Assembly (NCBI GenBank): GCA_017308235.1
Contig: JAFKFL010000012.1
Location: 248,001 to 312,000 of the forward strand
DNA: 64,000 nt
Direction: 5' to 3'
From: Alphaproteobacteria bacterium
Lineage (GTDB): Bacteria > Pseudomonadota > Alphaproteobacteria > Reyranellales > Reyranellaceae
Shown here: positions 28,700 to 35,793 of the stretch, one piece after another
Position numbering within the stretch: the first letter of the stretch is position 1
How the letters are laid out: every line of letters starts with the position of its first letter
Program-made: the position numbers and the translations under genes
The notes under the pieces: generated by a model
Databases searched by the model: none
The model's input: the letters and a program-made list of their open reading frames with translations, nothing else
Told to the model about the DNA's origin: nothing

Positions 28700-29544
28700 G
28701 GAGCGATGATCAGGCCCTCGTGGGCCACGATCACCCGTGGCAGGCCACTCGGCACCGTGCCAGGACGTCGCCGCGCGGCCTCGCGTGCGACGTCGTCCAT
28801 GAAGTTGTCGTCGTGACTGGGATCATGATGGAAGATGACGAGCGTGCCGACCTCGGCGGCGTCGGCGAGACGCACGCCCTCCTGCCAGGTCGAATGGCCC
28901 CAGCCGCGGTAGCGCGGATATTCTTCGTCGGTGTAGCTCGAATCGTAGATCATGATATCGGCGCCGCGGCAGAGCCCGATGATGTTGGCATCCCGGCGGT
29001 CGATACGGTGCTCGGTGTCGGTGATGTAGCAGATCGACTTGCCGCCATGCTCGATACGATAGCCGGTCGCTCCGTTGGGATGGTTGAGCGGTGCCGTGCG
29101 CATCGTGACGTCGCCGCAGGTGAGTGGCGCGCCCATATCGAATTTCATGAACTTGACCGAGGCCCGGAACGCGTCGAGCGAGACGGGATAGAGCGGCGCC
29201 TTCATCAGGCTCTTCACGACCATCTTCAGCGCGTAGGGCGGCTTGAGATGCCCGGCCCACATCCGCACCGTGTTGCGTTCGTCGAACAGGGGCGAAAAGA
29301 AGGTGAGGCCGGCGAGATGATCAAGATGGGTATGCGTGAAATAGATATCGATATCGAGCGGCGCGTGATGGGCGAGCTCTCGGCCCAGCGGACGGATGCC
29401 CGTGCCGGCGTCGAAAATGAGTCGGCGGCCGGCCGCCGTGACCTCAAGGCAAGAAGTATTGCCGCCGTAGCGTGCATATTCGGCCCCGGGGCAGGGGATC
29501 GATCCCCGCACGCCCCAGAAGCGGACTTTCAGACCATCGGCCAA
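28696..29544 (-). CDS. MBL-fold metallo-hydrolase
   Basis: The roughly 282-residue protein opens with KVRFWGVRGSIPCPG and GGNTSCLEV, then the metal-binding THTHLDHLAG motif, LNHPNGATGYRI, ITDTEH and FHHDPSHDD. This is the family of MBL hydrolases related to RNase Z and cyclic-nucleotide phosphodiesterases. I start it at TTG 29544, which follows CGAGGA; a TTG at 29634 would add 30 unsupported residues. As first gene of an operon with a nucleotide cyclase it could be a phosphodiesterase for the same signal; this is inference. Confidence 0.82.
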   Translation of the reverse strand: MADGLKVRFWGVRGSIPCPGAEYARYGGNTSCLEVTAAGRRLIFDAGTGIRPLGRELAHHAPLDIDIYFTHTHLDHLAGLTFFSPLFDERNTVRMWAGHLKPPYALKMVVKSLMKAPLYPVSLDAFRASVKFMKFDMGAPLTCGDVTMRTAPLNHPNGATGYRIEHGGKSICYITDTEHRIDRRDANIIGLCRGADIMIYDSSYTDEEYPRYRGWGHSTWQEGVRLADAAEVGTLVIFHHDPSHDDNFMDDVAREAARRRPGTVPSGLPRVIVAHEGLIIAP

Positions 29545-29714
29545 CGCCTGAGTTCCTCGGATACATACCCTGTTGTCAGAGTCCACAGGCCAGCGCTCGC
29601 CGTCAACCGCATGCCAGACCGCCCAAGCTGACAATTTGCACTGCTGGGGTCGCCTGCCGGCCCGCCAATACCCGCATTTTACACTGGGTTGATCAATTCA
29701 CCGGCTCAGCCGCG

Positions 29715-29743
29715 TTGCCTGAAACATCAATTGGAGCAATAAT
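29715..29743 (+). promoter_or_regulatory. Promoter of hspQ, predicted leaderless
   Basis: TTGCCT (29715-29720), a 17-base spacer and AATAAT (29738-29743) match a housekeeping promoter at 4/6 and 5/6. The -10 box ends 6 bases before the hspQ ATG, so transcription should start at or next to the start codon. Confidence 0.55.
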
Positions 29744-29749
29744 TTCGCC

Positions 29750-30121
29750 ATGGAAATTGCCAACCAGACTGCCCCTTCCGCGATCGGCCAGCCGCCTGTG
29801 CGCACGGCAAAGTTCGCTATCGGACAGGTCGTGAAGCACCGCCGCTACCCCTTCAGAGGTGTTATCTTCGATGTCGACCCGGTGTTCGCCAACACCGAGG
29901 AGTGGCTGGCCTCCATCCCCGAGGACGTGCGGCCGCGGCGCGACCAGCCGTTCTATCACCTGCTGGCGGAAAACGCGCAGACGACCTACGTCGCCTACGT
30001 CTCGGAACAGAACCTGCTGGCCGACGACAGCGGCAAGCCGGTGTCGCATCCGCAGGTGCCGCACTTCTTCAAGGAGCTGAAGCGCGGCCACTACGTCTCG
30101 CGCGGCCGCGCGCTGCATTGA
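29750..30121 (+). CDS. hspQ: Heat-shock protein HspQ
   Basis: The 123-residue protein is of the HspQ/YccV hemimethylated-DNA-binding family. Conserved segments are FAIGQVVKHRRYPFRGVIFDVDP, PFYHLLAE and YVAYVSEQNLL. In enterobacteria HspQ is a substrate and specificity enhancer of Lon. The ATG has no ribosome-binding sequence at normal distance; the closest GGAG is 13 bases away. This agrees with a leaderless transcript. The gene is monocistronic, with a hairpin just after it before the convergent solute-binding protein gene. Confidence 0.9.
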   Translation: MEIANQTAPSAIGQPPVRTAKFAIGQVVKHRRYPFRGVIFDVDPVFANTEEWLASIPEDVRPRRDQPFYHLLAENAQTTYVAYVSEQNLLADDSGKPVSHPQVPHFFKELKRGHYVSRGRALH

Positions 30122-30123
30122 TC

Positions 30124-30141
30124 GCAGCGGAGCGCCGCTGC
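30124..30141. terminator. Hairpin between convergent genes
   Basis: GCAGCGG / CCGCTGC with a 4-base loop AGCG lies between the hspQ stop and the stop of the solute-binding protein gene. It could terminate both transcripts, but neither side has a strong T-run. Confidence 0.4.
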
Positions 30142-30142
30142 T

Positions 30143-30982
30143 TCAGTTCAGCGAGAACGGGAAGTATTTCGCGTTGAGCTTCCGGTAGGTCCCGTCGGCC
30201 ATCATCTCGCCGATCGCCTTGTTGAAGGCCTCGCGTAATTTCACATCCTCGCGCCGAATGCCGGCCGAAACGCCGATACCCAGCGTCGGCGTGTCCTTGA
30301 TGTCCTGACCCATCAGCACGCAGCATTCGCCTTCGGGCTTCTGCGACCACAGCCAAAGCTGCGCCTTGTCGCCGAACACGGCGTCGAGCTCGCCCTTGGC
30401 CAGCGCCTGCAGCTCGTCCTCGACCGAGGCATAGCGCTTGATCTGCGCCGAGCGGCGGAAATTCTTGTCCAGCCAATCGGCATGCGTGGAGTCCTTCTGT
30501 ACGCCGATCCTCTTGTTGCGCAGAAGTGTTGGCGGACCGTCGTAGGGCGCGCCCTTGGCGGCAATGAAGGCGCCGGGGGCAAGGTAGTAGCGCCGCGACA
30601 TGCCGAGCCGACGCCGCCGCTCCGGCGTCACGTCGAGCGAGGCCATCACGATATCGAACTTCTTGTCGATCAGGCCCGGGATCAGATCGTTCCAGTCGGC
30701 GGCGACGAACTCGCATGCCGCCTTCATGCGCTGGCAGGCTTCCTGTGCCAGATCCATCTCGAAGCCCGCCGGCAGGCCCTTGCGGTCGAGCGTGTTGAAG
30801 GGCGGGTACTTGCCCCAGGTCGCCACCGTGATCTTGAAGGCCGGCGGCGGATAGGGCGACTTCGGCGCGGGCTTCGCGGCGGCCTGCGGCTGGGGCTTCG
30901 GCGAGGGTTTATGCGCCTGCGCGAAGGCCGCATTCGCCGCCATCAGCATCGTCGCAAGAACGACGAGGGCCCAACGCATCAC
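30143..30982 (-). CDS. Periplasmic amino-acid-type substrate-binding protein
   Basis: The 279-residue precursor has a signal peptide ending AANAAFA-Q, a Lys/Pro/Ala-rich spacer, and an SBP_bac_3 domain: KITVATWGKYPPFNTLDRKG, LPAGFEMDLAQEACQRM, DIVMASLDVTPERRRRLGMS and KGELDAVFGD. This family binds polar amino acids or opines for an ABC importer, or serves as a sensor domain. No permease or ATPase gene lies nearby, so it is an orphan. Its start overlaps the stop of hemW. Confidence 0.85.
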   Translation of the reverse strand: MMRWALVVLATMLMAANAAFAQAHKPSPKPQPQAAAKPAPKSPYPPPAFKITVATWGKYPPFNTLDRKGLPAGFEMDLAQEACQRMKAACEFVAADWNDLIPGLIDKKFDIVMASLDVTPERRRRLGMSRRYYLAPGAFIAAKGAPYDGPPTLLRNKRIGVQKDSTHADWLDKNFRRSAQIKRYASVEDELQALAKGELDAVFGDKAQLWLWSQKPEGECCVLMGQDIKDTPTLGIGVSAGIRREDVKLREAFNKAIGEMMADGTYRKLNAKYFPFSLN

Positions 30983-32160
30983 GCGACCAGCCGTTCGAGA
31001 AGCGCGTTCAGCCGCTGCCGGCCGGCGGCCGTCGCCCTCAGGCGCGCCGCGTCGATCTCGAGGAAACCCGCATCGACCAGCGGCGCCAGCCGCGCCTCGC
31101 CCAGCGCCTCGACCGGATCGGCGCCGGCCACCGAGGCGAAGGCCGTACGATCGATGCCGTCACTCAGCCGCAAGCCCATCATCAACGCTTCCTCCACGCG
31201 ATCGCGTCCCGAGACGTCGGTCGTCTCGGCGGTGCCGTGGCCCGCGCGCTCGACGGCCTCCAGCCACGCTTCCGGTCCGCTGGTGCGGCGCGTGGCGCGC
31301 TTGGCGTCGCCCAGCGCGAACCGGCCGTGCGCGCCCGGTCCGATGCCGACATAGTCCTGATACTGCCAATAGATCAGGTTGTGACGGCATGCGGCGCCCG
31401 GCCGCGCGTGGTTGGAGATCTCGTAGGCCGGCAGTCCCGCCTCGGTGAGCCGCGCCTGCGTGTGCTCGAACATCTCGGCAGCCTCTTCCTCGGCCGGAAG
31501 GGTGAAGGCGCCGCGCGCATGATCGGTGAAGAAACGTGTGCCGCGCTCGATGGTGAGCTGATAGAGCGACAGATGCTCGCCCGCGAGCGTCAGCGCACGC
31601 TCCAGCTCGTCGGCCCAGGCCTGTGGCGTCTGGCCGGGCCGCGCGTAGATCAGGTCGAACGAATAGCGTGCGAAATGTCGGCGTGCGGTGTCGAGCGCGG
31701 CCAACGCTTCGTCGACCGAATGCTGCCGGCCGAGAAAGCGAAGCGCCCCGGCATCGAGTGCCTGGATGCCGAGCGACACGCGATTGACGCCGGCCTCTGC
31801 AAGTGCCGCGAAGTTCTCCGCTTCGACCGAAGTCGGGTTCGCTTCCAGCGTGATCTCGAGATCGTCTGCCACATCCCACAGCGCACGCGTGCGTGCGATC
31901 AAGGCGGCGACCGTCGCCGGTTCCATCAACGACGGCGTGCCACCGCCGAAGAACATCGTCTGCACCTGCCGCCCCGGCGCCTCGCGCGCTGCATGCTCCA
32001 GTTCGCTCAGCAACGCCTTTCGCCACCGCGCCTGCTCGACGCCCTCGCGCACATGGCTGTTGAAGTCGCAATACGGGCACTTCGACTTGCAGAACGGCCA
32101 ATGCACATAGACGCCGAGGGGCGCGCTTTCTTCCGGACCGCGCGCATCTCGCTCGCTCAT
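30979..32160 (-). CDS. hemW: Radical SAM heme chaperone HemW
   Basis: The 393-residue product is HemW (formerly annotated as oxygen-independent coproporphyrinogen III oxidase). LGVYVHWPFCKSKCPYCDFNS holds the CxxxCxxC cluster site preceded by the HemW-type HWPFC. It is followed by FFGGGTPS, EANPTSVE, GVNRVSLGIQ and FDLIYARPGQTPQAW, and the C-terminal HemN_C domain (RVEEALMMGLRLSDGID). ATG 32160 gives a normal N terminus. ATG 32169 and GTG 32220 are alternatives, the latter overlapping rdgB. The chosen start codon and first 26 bases are supplied by a mini-hairpin repeat, which is unusual. Confidence 0.92.
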   Translation of the reverse strand: MSERDARGPEESAPLGVYVHWPFCKSKCPYCDFNSHVREGVEQARWRKALLSELEHAAREAPGRQVQTMFFGGGTPSLMEPATVAALIARTRALWDVADDLEITLEANPTSVEAENFAALAEAGVNRVSLGIQALDAGALRFLGRQHSVDEALAALDTARRHFARYSFDLIYARPGQTPQAWADELERALTLAGEHLSLYQLTIERGTRFFTDHARGAFTLPAEEEAAEMFEHTQARLTEAGLPAYEISNHARPGAACRHNLIYWQYQDYVGIGPGAHGRFALGDAKRATRRTSGPEAWLEAVERAGHGTAETTDVSGRDRVEEALMMGLRLSDGIDRTAFASVAGADPVEALGEARLAPLVDAGFLEIDAARLRATAAGRQRLNALLERLVA

Positions 32161-32193
32161 TGGATGCATGAGCGAGCCGGAGGCTCGCGGTCC
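32135..32193. repeat. Mini-hairpin repeat family B, head-to-head pair (copies E and B)
   Basis: Copy E (32135-32160, minus strand) and copy B (32168-32193, plus strand) are each 26 bases and face each other across 7 bases. Each reads ATGA, a 7-base arm, a 3-base A-ending loop, a 7-base arm, GGTCC. B has a perfect GCGAGCC / GGCTCGC stem; E has one mismatch and one wobble. E forms the beginning of hemW. Confidence 0.75.
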
Positions 32194-32207
32194 GGATGAG
32201 CATGAGC

Positions 32208-32822
32208 TCACTTGAAACACGCCTCGACCAGCAGGCGAAAAGCGCGGCCGCGGTGGCTGATGGCGTTCTTCTCCGCGTCCGTCATCTGCGCGGTCGTGCG
32301 ACGCTCGCCGATCGGCTGGAAGCAGGGATCGTAGCCGTGGCCGCCCTGTCCGCGCGGCGGCCAGACGATGCGGCCGTCGAGAGTGCCATGCACCATCTCG
32401 AGATGCTCGTCGGGCCAGGCGAGCGCCAGCACGCAGTGGAAGGTGGCGACGCGCGCTGCGTCCGTATCGGGTACGTGACGCTTGGCGAACTCGTCCTGGA
32501 TGCGGCGCATGCCCACCATTGCATCACGGTCCGGCCCTTCCCAATCGGCCGTGTGGACACCAGGCTCGCCGCCCAGCGCATGGACGCTGAGGCCTGAATC
32601 GTCGGCCAGCACCGGCAGCTCGCTCGCACGCGTCGCCGCCAACGCCTTCAACGTCGCGTTCTCCTCGAAGGTGACACCGGTCTCGTCCGGTGCGGGCAGG
32701 CCGAGTTCGCCCGCAGACACGATCTCGACGCCGAACGGCTTCAACATGGCGCGGATCTCGCCGGCCTTTCCCCGGTTGTGGGTGGCCACGACCAGTTTGG
32801 GAAGCGAGAAGTGGCGCGCCAT
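32208..32822 (-). CDS. rdgB: dITP/XTP pyrophosphatase (RdgB/HAM1)
   Basis: The 204-residue enzyme hydrolyses non-canonical purine nucleoside triphosphates to monophosphates, cleaning the nucleotide pool. Hallmarks are KLVVATHNRGKAGEI, TFEENATLKA, VLADDSGLSVHALGGEPGVHTADW and GHGYDPCFQPIG, then TTAQMTDAEKNAISHRGRAF. Its ATG overlaps the last base of the rph stop, an order (rph-rdgB-hemW) conserved in alphaproteobacteria. Confidence 0.96.
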   Translation of the reverse strand: MARHFSLPKLVVATHNRGKAGEIRAMLKPFGVEIVSAGELGLPAPDETGVTFEENATLKALAATRASELPVLADDSGLSVHALGGEPGVHTADWEGPDRDAMVGMRRIQDEFAKRHVPDTDAARVATFHCVLALAWPDEHLEMVHGTLDGRIVWPPRGQGGHGYDPCFQPIGERRTTAQMTDAEKNAISHRGRAFRLLVEACFK

Positions 32823-33541
32823 CAGGACTTGCCGATAGCCAGGCGCTGCAGCTGGGTCAGCTCGCCGACACCCTTCTTGGCGAGCGCCATCAACTCATGG
32901 AACTGCGCTTCGCTGAACGGCTCCTGCTCGGCGGTGCCCTGCACCTCGACGATGCCGCCGGTGCCGGTCAGCACGAAGTTGGCATCGGCCTCGGCCTTGG
33001 AATCCTCGGCATAGTCGAGGTCGAGCACCGGCGTGCCCTGCCACAGTCCGCACGACACGGCCGCAACCTGCCCGGTGATCGGATTGGCGGAAAGCTTGCC
33101 CTGCTTGACCAGCCATTCGAAGGCGAAGTGCAGCGCCACCCACGAGCCCGTGATGCTAGCAGTGCGCGTGCCGCCGTCGGCCTGCAGCACGTCGCAGTCG
33201 ATGTTGACCTGGCGCTCGCCCATCGCGCCGAGATTGACCACGGCGCGCAGCGACCGGCCGATCAGGCGCTGGATCTCCTGCGTGCGGCCCGACTGCTTGC
33301 CGCGCGCGGCCTCGCGGTCGGTGCGGGTGTGGGTGGAACGCGGCAGCATGCCGTACTCGGCGGTCACCCAGCCGCGCGCCGTGTTGCGCATCCAGGGCGG
33401 CACCTTGTCGTCGACCGACGCGGTGCAAAGCACGTGGGTGTCGCCGAATCGCACCAGGCAGGATCCCTCCGCATGACGCGAAAAGCCGGGTTCGAGGGAA
33501 ATCTTGCGAAGCTGGTCGGGTGTGCGGCCGGAAGGGCGCAT
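32822..33541 (-). CDS. rph: Ribonuclease PH
   Basis: The 239-residue phosphorolytic 3'-5' exoribonuclease trims tRNA 3' ends. Motifs are [89 protein letters not shown] and [20 protein letters not shown]. It is full length, heads the rph-rdgB-hemW operon, and is divergent from hrcA with a family A hairpin in between. Confidence 0.97.
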   Translation of the reverse strand: MRPSGRTPDQLRKISLEPGFSRHAEGSCLVRFGDTHVLCTASVDDKVPPWMRNTARGWVTAEYGMLPRSTHTRTDREAARGKQSGRTQEIQRLIGRSLRAVVNLGAMGERQVNIDCDVLQADGGTRTASITGSWVALHFAFEWLVKQGKLSANPITGQVAAVSCGLWQGTPVLDLDYAEDSKAEADANFVLTGTGGIVEVQGTAEQEPFSEAQFHELMALAKKGVGELTQLQRLAIGKS

Positions 33542-33652
33542 GGGTCATCTCCTGGGGTTGGAGGGCTTATGGCCAAGTCGGGAGCGGGCGACAAGCCATA
33601 CCGGAAAGGCAGCGATCGCATATGACGACAAGAGCTTGGTTGCATGAAACGG

Positions 33653-33722
33653 TGTCATCCCGAACGAAGTGAGGGATCTTTGCAGCGGTGGCTAAGGATC
33701 CCTCACTTCGTTCGGGATGACA
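33653..33722. repeat. Long hairpin repeat, family A, copy 2
   Basis: Perfect 26-base inverted arms (33653-33678 and 33697-33722) flank an 18-base centre. The arm core is GTCATCCCGAACGAAGTGAG, differing from copy 1 at two positions per arm, each change mirrored in the other arm so pairing stays perfect. It lies between the divergent rph and hrcA genes. Confidence 0.85.
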
Positions 33723-33786
33723 CAATATGCTCGGCCGGCCGGGTGGGTGCCCAATGGCCCCGCCTTTAGTGCCCATGCTGCATGCG

Positions 33787-33815
33787 TTGACCGGCCTGCC
33801 CGCGCTACCTACATT
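33787..33815 (+). promoter_or_regulatory. Promoter of hrcA, predicted leaderless
   Basis: TTGACC (33787-33792), a 17-base spacer and TACATT (33810-33815) make a good housekeeping promoter. The -10 box ends 6 bases before the hrcA ATG, as for hspQ. No CIRCE element (TTAGCACTC-N9-GAGTGCTAA) is visible here. Confidence 0.6.
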
Positions 33816-33821
33816 TTTCGC

Positions 33822-34925
33822 ATGGCCATTCACCGGATCAACCTGCCGGGCGGCATCGTCCCCGATGTCGTGCCGGCCCAACGCCAGGCCACCACGGTCG
33901 CCGAGCTGAACGACCGGGCGCGCGAGGTGTTGCGTCTGGTCGTCGAGAGCTATGTCGAGACCGGCGAACCCGTGGGCTCGCGCGCGCTCACGCGCAAGAT
34001 CACCGAGACACTCTCGCCTGCCACGATCCGCAACATCATGGCCGACCTGCAGGATCTCGGCCTGCTCTATGCGCCCCACACGTCGGCCGGAAGGCTGCCG
34101 ACCGACGCCGGCCTGCGCCTGTTCGTGAACGGGCTGCTGGAGGTCGGCAATCTGTCCGAGGAGGAACGCGAGAGCATCGAGGCGCGCTGCGCCGCCGTGG
34201 GCCGCAGCGTCAACGAGGCGCTCGAGCAGGCGACCACCTTGCTCTCGGGCCTGTCGCGCTGTGCCAGCGTCGTGATGGCACCCAAGATGGAACAGCCGTT
34301 GAAGCACATCGAGTTCGTCAATCTCGGCCCCGGCCGTGCGCTGGTGGTGACCGTGACGCAGACGGGCCAGGTCGAGAACCGCCTGATCGACACGCCGCCC
34401 GGCATGCCGGCGTCGGCGCTCGCCGAGGCCAGCAACTATCTCAATGCGCGGCTGAGCGGTCGCACCTTCGAGGATGCGCGTCGGCTGATCCTGGAAGACC
34501 TGAAGCTGAAGCGCGCCGAGCTGAACGATCTTACCGCGCGGGTGATCGAGTCGGGGCTCGCGACCTGGGCCGGTGAGCCGGGCGGCGCGTTGATCGTACG
34601 CGGCCAGGCGCGTCTTCTGGAAGACATCACGGTCATCGCCGATCTCGAGCGTGTGCGCGCGTTGTTCGATGCGCTGGAGCGCGGCGAGAGCTTCGCCCGC
34701 CTGCTCGAGCTCGCCAACGTCGCGGCCGGCGTGCAGATCTTCATCGGCGCCGACAATCCGATGTTCGCCAACACAGGCTGCTCGATGGTGGTGGCGCCGT
34801 TCCGCGATTCGCAGGAGCGCATTCTGGGCGCGATCGGCGTCATCGGTCCGACGCGCCTCAACTACGCGCGCATCATCCCCCTGGTCGACTACACCGCCCG
34901 CACCATCGGCCGCATGGTCGGCTGA
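33822..34925 (+). CDS. hrcA: Heat-inducible transcription repressor HrcA
   Basis: The 367-residue repressor binds CIRCE operators of groESL/dnaK-type genes and depends on GroEL for folding. The N-terminal winged helix has VVESYVETGEPVGSRAL and LSPATIRNIMADLQDLGLLYAPHTSAGRLPTD. The GAF-like core follows (IEFVNLGPGRALVVTVT ... QVENRLID), and the C terminus has IFIGADNPMF and GAIGVIGPTRLNYARIIPLVDYTA. I start it at ATG 33822: it fits the family's N-terminal length, while the frame further upstream runs into the repeat. There is no ribosome-binding sequence before it. grpE, the usual neighbour, is not present within the window. Confidence 0.95.
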   Translation: MAIHRINLPGGIVPDVVPAQRQATTVAELNDRAREVLRLVVESYVETGEPVGSRALTRKITETLSPATIRNIMADLQDLGLLYAPHTSAGRLPTDAGLRLFVNGLLEVGNLSEEERESIEARCAAVGRSVNEALEQATTLLSGLSRCASVVMAPKMEQPLKHIEFVNLGPGRALVVTVTQTGQVENRLIDTPPGMPASALAEASNYLNARLSGRTFEDARRLILEDLKLKRAELNDLTARVIESGLATWAGEPGGALIVRGQARLLEDITVIADLERVRALFDALERGESFARLLELANVAAGVQIFIGADNPMFANTGCSMVVAPFRDSQERILGAIGVIGPTRLNYARIIPLVDYTARTIGRMVG

Positions 34926-34941
34926 AACTTAGGTCCCGCCG

Positions 34942-35103
34942 ATGATCGTGTCTGACAATGACCCGATGACCTACGTCCTCGGGATAATCGTCATGCTCAT
35001 GGCATTGGTCTTGGCATGGCGTGGTTACCGTTCCCTCGCCAGGGAGGATCGCGCACGAAAGGCCGCGAAAAAGGCTGAGAACAAGAAGCAGGATGGCCAG
35101 TAG
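34942..35103 (+). CDS. Small single-pass membrane protein
   Basis: This 53-residue frame lies 16 bases after hrcA. It has a short acidic N terminus (MIVSDNDPM), one strong membrane helix (YVLGIIVMLMALVLAW) and a highly charged Lys/Arg/Glu tail (SLAREDRARKAAKKAENKKQ), a clean N-out or signal-anchor design. An AGG lies 8 bases before the ATG, and MTYVLG at codon 9 is a second possible start. I recognise no named family. The spacing suggests it is read with hrcA. Confidence 0.6.
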   Translation: MIVSDNDPMTYVLGIIVMLMALVLAWRGYRSLAREDRARKAAKKAENKKQDGQ

Positions 35104-35231
35104 ATCGACAACCGTTCTTTCGTTTGCGCATCGTTTGTTTTTGCAAACGCGGATCGCAACATTGGAAATGGGGATCGAACGAGGAGACGCCATCTACCGC
35201 CTCAACAGCGGCAGCAAGTGGAGCATCTCCG

Positions 35232-35636
35232 ATGAGCGACACGGATTTCGAGGCTTTCTTCACGCAGCGCGAGGCCGCGGGGGAAGCTTATGTGAACGGC
35301 AATTTCTCTTCCCTCGACGCCATCCTACCCACGCATGGTGACGCCAGCTTCCACAGTCCTCGCGGCGACAGTGTCACTGGTGCCGAGGCGGTCGCGACTC
35401 GCTACCGGACCGATGCGTCCTCTTTCGCGCCAGGCGGCAAGGGCCGTTTCGAGATCCTGCAGAAAGGCGTGAGTGGCGATCTCGCTTTCTGGAGCGGCTT
35501 CCAGGTCGCGACGGTCAAGCTGAAGGGCCGCGACGAGCTCGTCGAGATGAGGATACGCGTGACCGAAGCCTTCCGCCGGATCAACGGCGAATGGAAGCTT
35601 ATCCACCGTCACGCCGACATGGGCGCGAAGCCGTAA
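35232..35636 (+). CDS. SnoaL/NTF2-like (DUF4440-type) protein
   Basis: The 134-residue protein has the cone-shaped NTF2-like pattern: an N-terminal helix pair (FEAFFTQREAAGEAYVNGNFSSLDAIL), strand DASFHSPRGDSVTGAEAVATRY, and C-terminal strands ELVEMRIRVTEAFRRINGEWKLIHRHADM. Such proteins can be small enzymes or binding domains; this one's activity is unknown. ATG 35232 gives the normal domain boundaries. A weak GGAGACG lies further upstream, near 35182. The 157 bases that follow hold no gene. Confidence 0.75.
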   Translation: MSDTDFEAFFTQREAAGEAYVNGNFSSLDAILPTHGDASFHSPRGDSVTGAEAVATRYRTDASSFAPGGKGRFEILQKGVSGDLAFWSGFQVATVKLKGRDELVEMRIRVTEAFRRINGEWKLIHRHADMGAKP

Positions 35637-35793
35637 GCGGCGCCAGAAGCCGGAAGAACGGCTGAAAACAAATACGTATTGACTTCCGCATCGCAACCGG
35701 AAGCTGCCACCCATTTTGCATTGTTTGGTTTCCCGCAGTGCAGAAGAGATGTAATTCCCTGTGCAGGCGGGCAAGGCCTATCGGGGAGAGCGT

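Noticed and set aside
32161..32220. hemW start at GTG 32220 overlapping rdgB
   Set aside because: It would put the mini-hairpin repeat inside the protein and add about 20 residues absent from HemW proteins. ATG 32160 gives a normal N terminus.
35761..35793. GTG start giving an 11-residue longer autotransporter
   Set aside because: ATG 35794 has GGGGAGAG at good distance and already yields an extended signal peptide; the GTG has no such support.
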